Assembly (NCBI GenBank): GCA_015499995.1
Contig: JADNRV010000179.1
Coordinates: forward strand, 1 to 64,000
Source of the DNA: Flammula alnicola
Lineage: Eukaryota; Basidiomycota; Agaricomycetes; Agaricales; Strophariaceae
Direction: 5' to 3'
DNA length: 64,000 nucleotides
A model generated the notes under the pieces. The model ran no database searches and had not been told where the DNA came from. It saw only the letters and a program-made list of their open reading frames with translations. The position numbers and the translations under genes are program-made. Shown one piece after another: positions 63,123-64,000 of the stretch. Positions within the stretch are counted from its first letter, which is position 1, and every line of letters begins with the position of its first letter.

Positions 63123-64000
63123 TTAATCTCTACCACGATAATGATACAACCACCATAGCCCACCTATCAGAAACACCCCCCACCCCCCCAGAGCATGCGT
63201 CCAATACGGGAGGTGCTCGTAGAGCTCGACGCCAGGCGGCGGCTTCGTTAGTGGAACGATGAAGAGGAAGATATTGGCCCCGCCGAATATCAAGGCAGGT
63301 AGAATGAGAGAAGGGGTAGGCGAGAACGTTAAGTAATGATTACGTGCAGGTGGAGATGCTGGATATTCTGCTGGTGACACTAACGTCGGGTTGGAGGAAT
63401 GAGGAAGACGCGAGGTGGACCTCGAAGATTTGAAGTGTTCAAAACCAGGAATATCAATATCGCGGAGGGCAAGGTATATCAACCCGAGTGAGATCGTCGC
63501 GTTAATCACTGCCAACGGGTAGGAGATCTAGCGAAATATTATCATCAGAAAGGTATGAAATACAGTAGATGGCAGCATTATATACGCACGACGTTGATGA
63601 CAAAGTTGTAAGCATCGCCTGCGGGAAGTGTGAATATGACTATAATACACACGGCCCAATCTAATGTTGGATGCAAGATATAAGATCCAGGAATGAGACA
63701 CAGGGCAGGGGAACTCACGAAGGCCTAAACCAGCGAGAGGAGCTCGTGCAGGCCAATTTGATGCCCAGAATTTGCTGAAGGGAAGGACACCTTCGTTCCC
63801 GAGCGCTTGGTTAACGCGACCTTGGGAAAAGGACTGAATAACAAACATGTCAGAATTCAGGGACAATGAGGTCTCGAAAATAAGGACGAACCACCGAGAG
63901 CACATTCCCTAAAGCAGAAAGCGCAACGAAGCTATTCAGTACTCTCTCGGTTCTTGTTCCCCACACGTTCTTGAACAAGAGCGCAGCGACGAGTCTTCCC
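63123..64000 (-). CDS. Amino-acid permease (LAT/MUP1-like), 3' part
   Basis: Partial gene running off the right edge of the window. Exons 63892->64000, 63719-63833, 63590-63660 and 63123-63527 read NSFVALSALGNVLSV, FSQGRVNQALGNEGVLPFSK, APLAGLGLHWAVCIIVIFTL, PAGDAYNFVINV, ISYPLAVINATISLGLIYLA and the last segment LPYWTHALGGWGVFLIGGLW. The FSQGRVNQALGNEGVLPF segment is characteristic of fungal L-type amino-acid transporters related to high-affinity methionine permeases. It should import amino acids at the plasma membrane; substrate specificity is not readable here. Confidence 0.85.

Overview
The window is nuclear DNA from a mushroom-forming basidiomycete (Agaricomycetes). Genes are broken by many short GT-AG introns (about 50-80 nt). 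The families present are typical of that class: a Plavaka-type transposase with a DUF6698-like companion, a C2/MLKL-like-helix/NACHT/ankyrin receptor, fungalysin M36 proteases, a DUF3602 (GRGGAGN) protein, a DUF4238 protein, cellobiose-dehydrogenase-cytochrome/b561 proteins and Cys-rich small secreted proteins. No virus-like, CRISPR or rRNA genes were seen.

Left arm (1-7.4 kb): a two-module small secreted protein (274-1564, minus), a ten-pass orphan membrane protein (3494-5988, plus) and a short stand-alone gene (6498-7415, plus) resembling the helical signalling domain found in fungal NLR-like proteins. Next comes a Plavaka (CMC) DNA transposon, about 7.47-17.32 kb, with a minus-strand transposase and a divergent companion gene. 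The transposase exons are interrupted by two non-autonomous hAT-like insertions, each with a perfect 8-bp target duplication.

Middle (17.6-37 kb): decayed M36 fungalysin copies flank an apparently intact ABCC (MRP-type) transporter (19384-26037, minus). From 28.4 to 37 kb the sequence is duplicated and rearranged. It holds two broken copies of the ER protein PHO88/SND3, fragments of an unknown gene X, a DOMON/cytochrome b561 gene and pieces of DUF4238 and M36 genes. Gene X and the b561 gene recur at 46.6-49.8 kb as a second copy of the same block.

Right arm (38-64 kb): a large NLR-like gene (38211-42607, plus) ends in eleven almost identical 33-residue ankyrin repeats that differ mainly at a few positions. 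It also has an apparent one-base frameshift early in the gene. Further right is a complete, TA-flanked Tc1/mariner-like element (50842-54203) with 111-bp inverted repeats. It carries an intact transposase and a second, unrelated gene, and sits between two inverted copies of another short sequence. After it come a solo LTR with 5-bp target duplication, a 10-cysteine secreted protein, an intact DUF4238 gene, a broken 2OG-Fe(II) oxygenase, a broken fungalysin and the 3' part of an amino-acid permease that runs off the window.

Overall this looks like a transposon-rich accessory region in which secreted, transport and immune-receptor-like genes sit among nested mobile elements and segmental duplications. 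Exon boundaries were assigned by eye from splice consensus and reading frame. Family names rest on recognised motifs, not on database searches.
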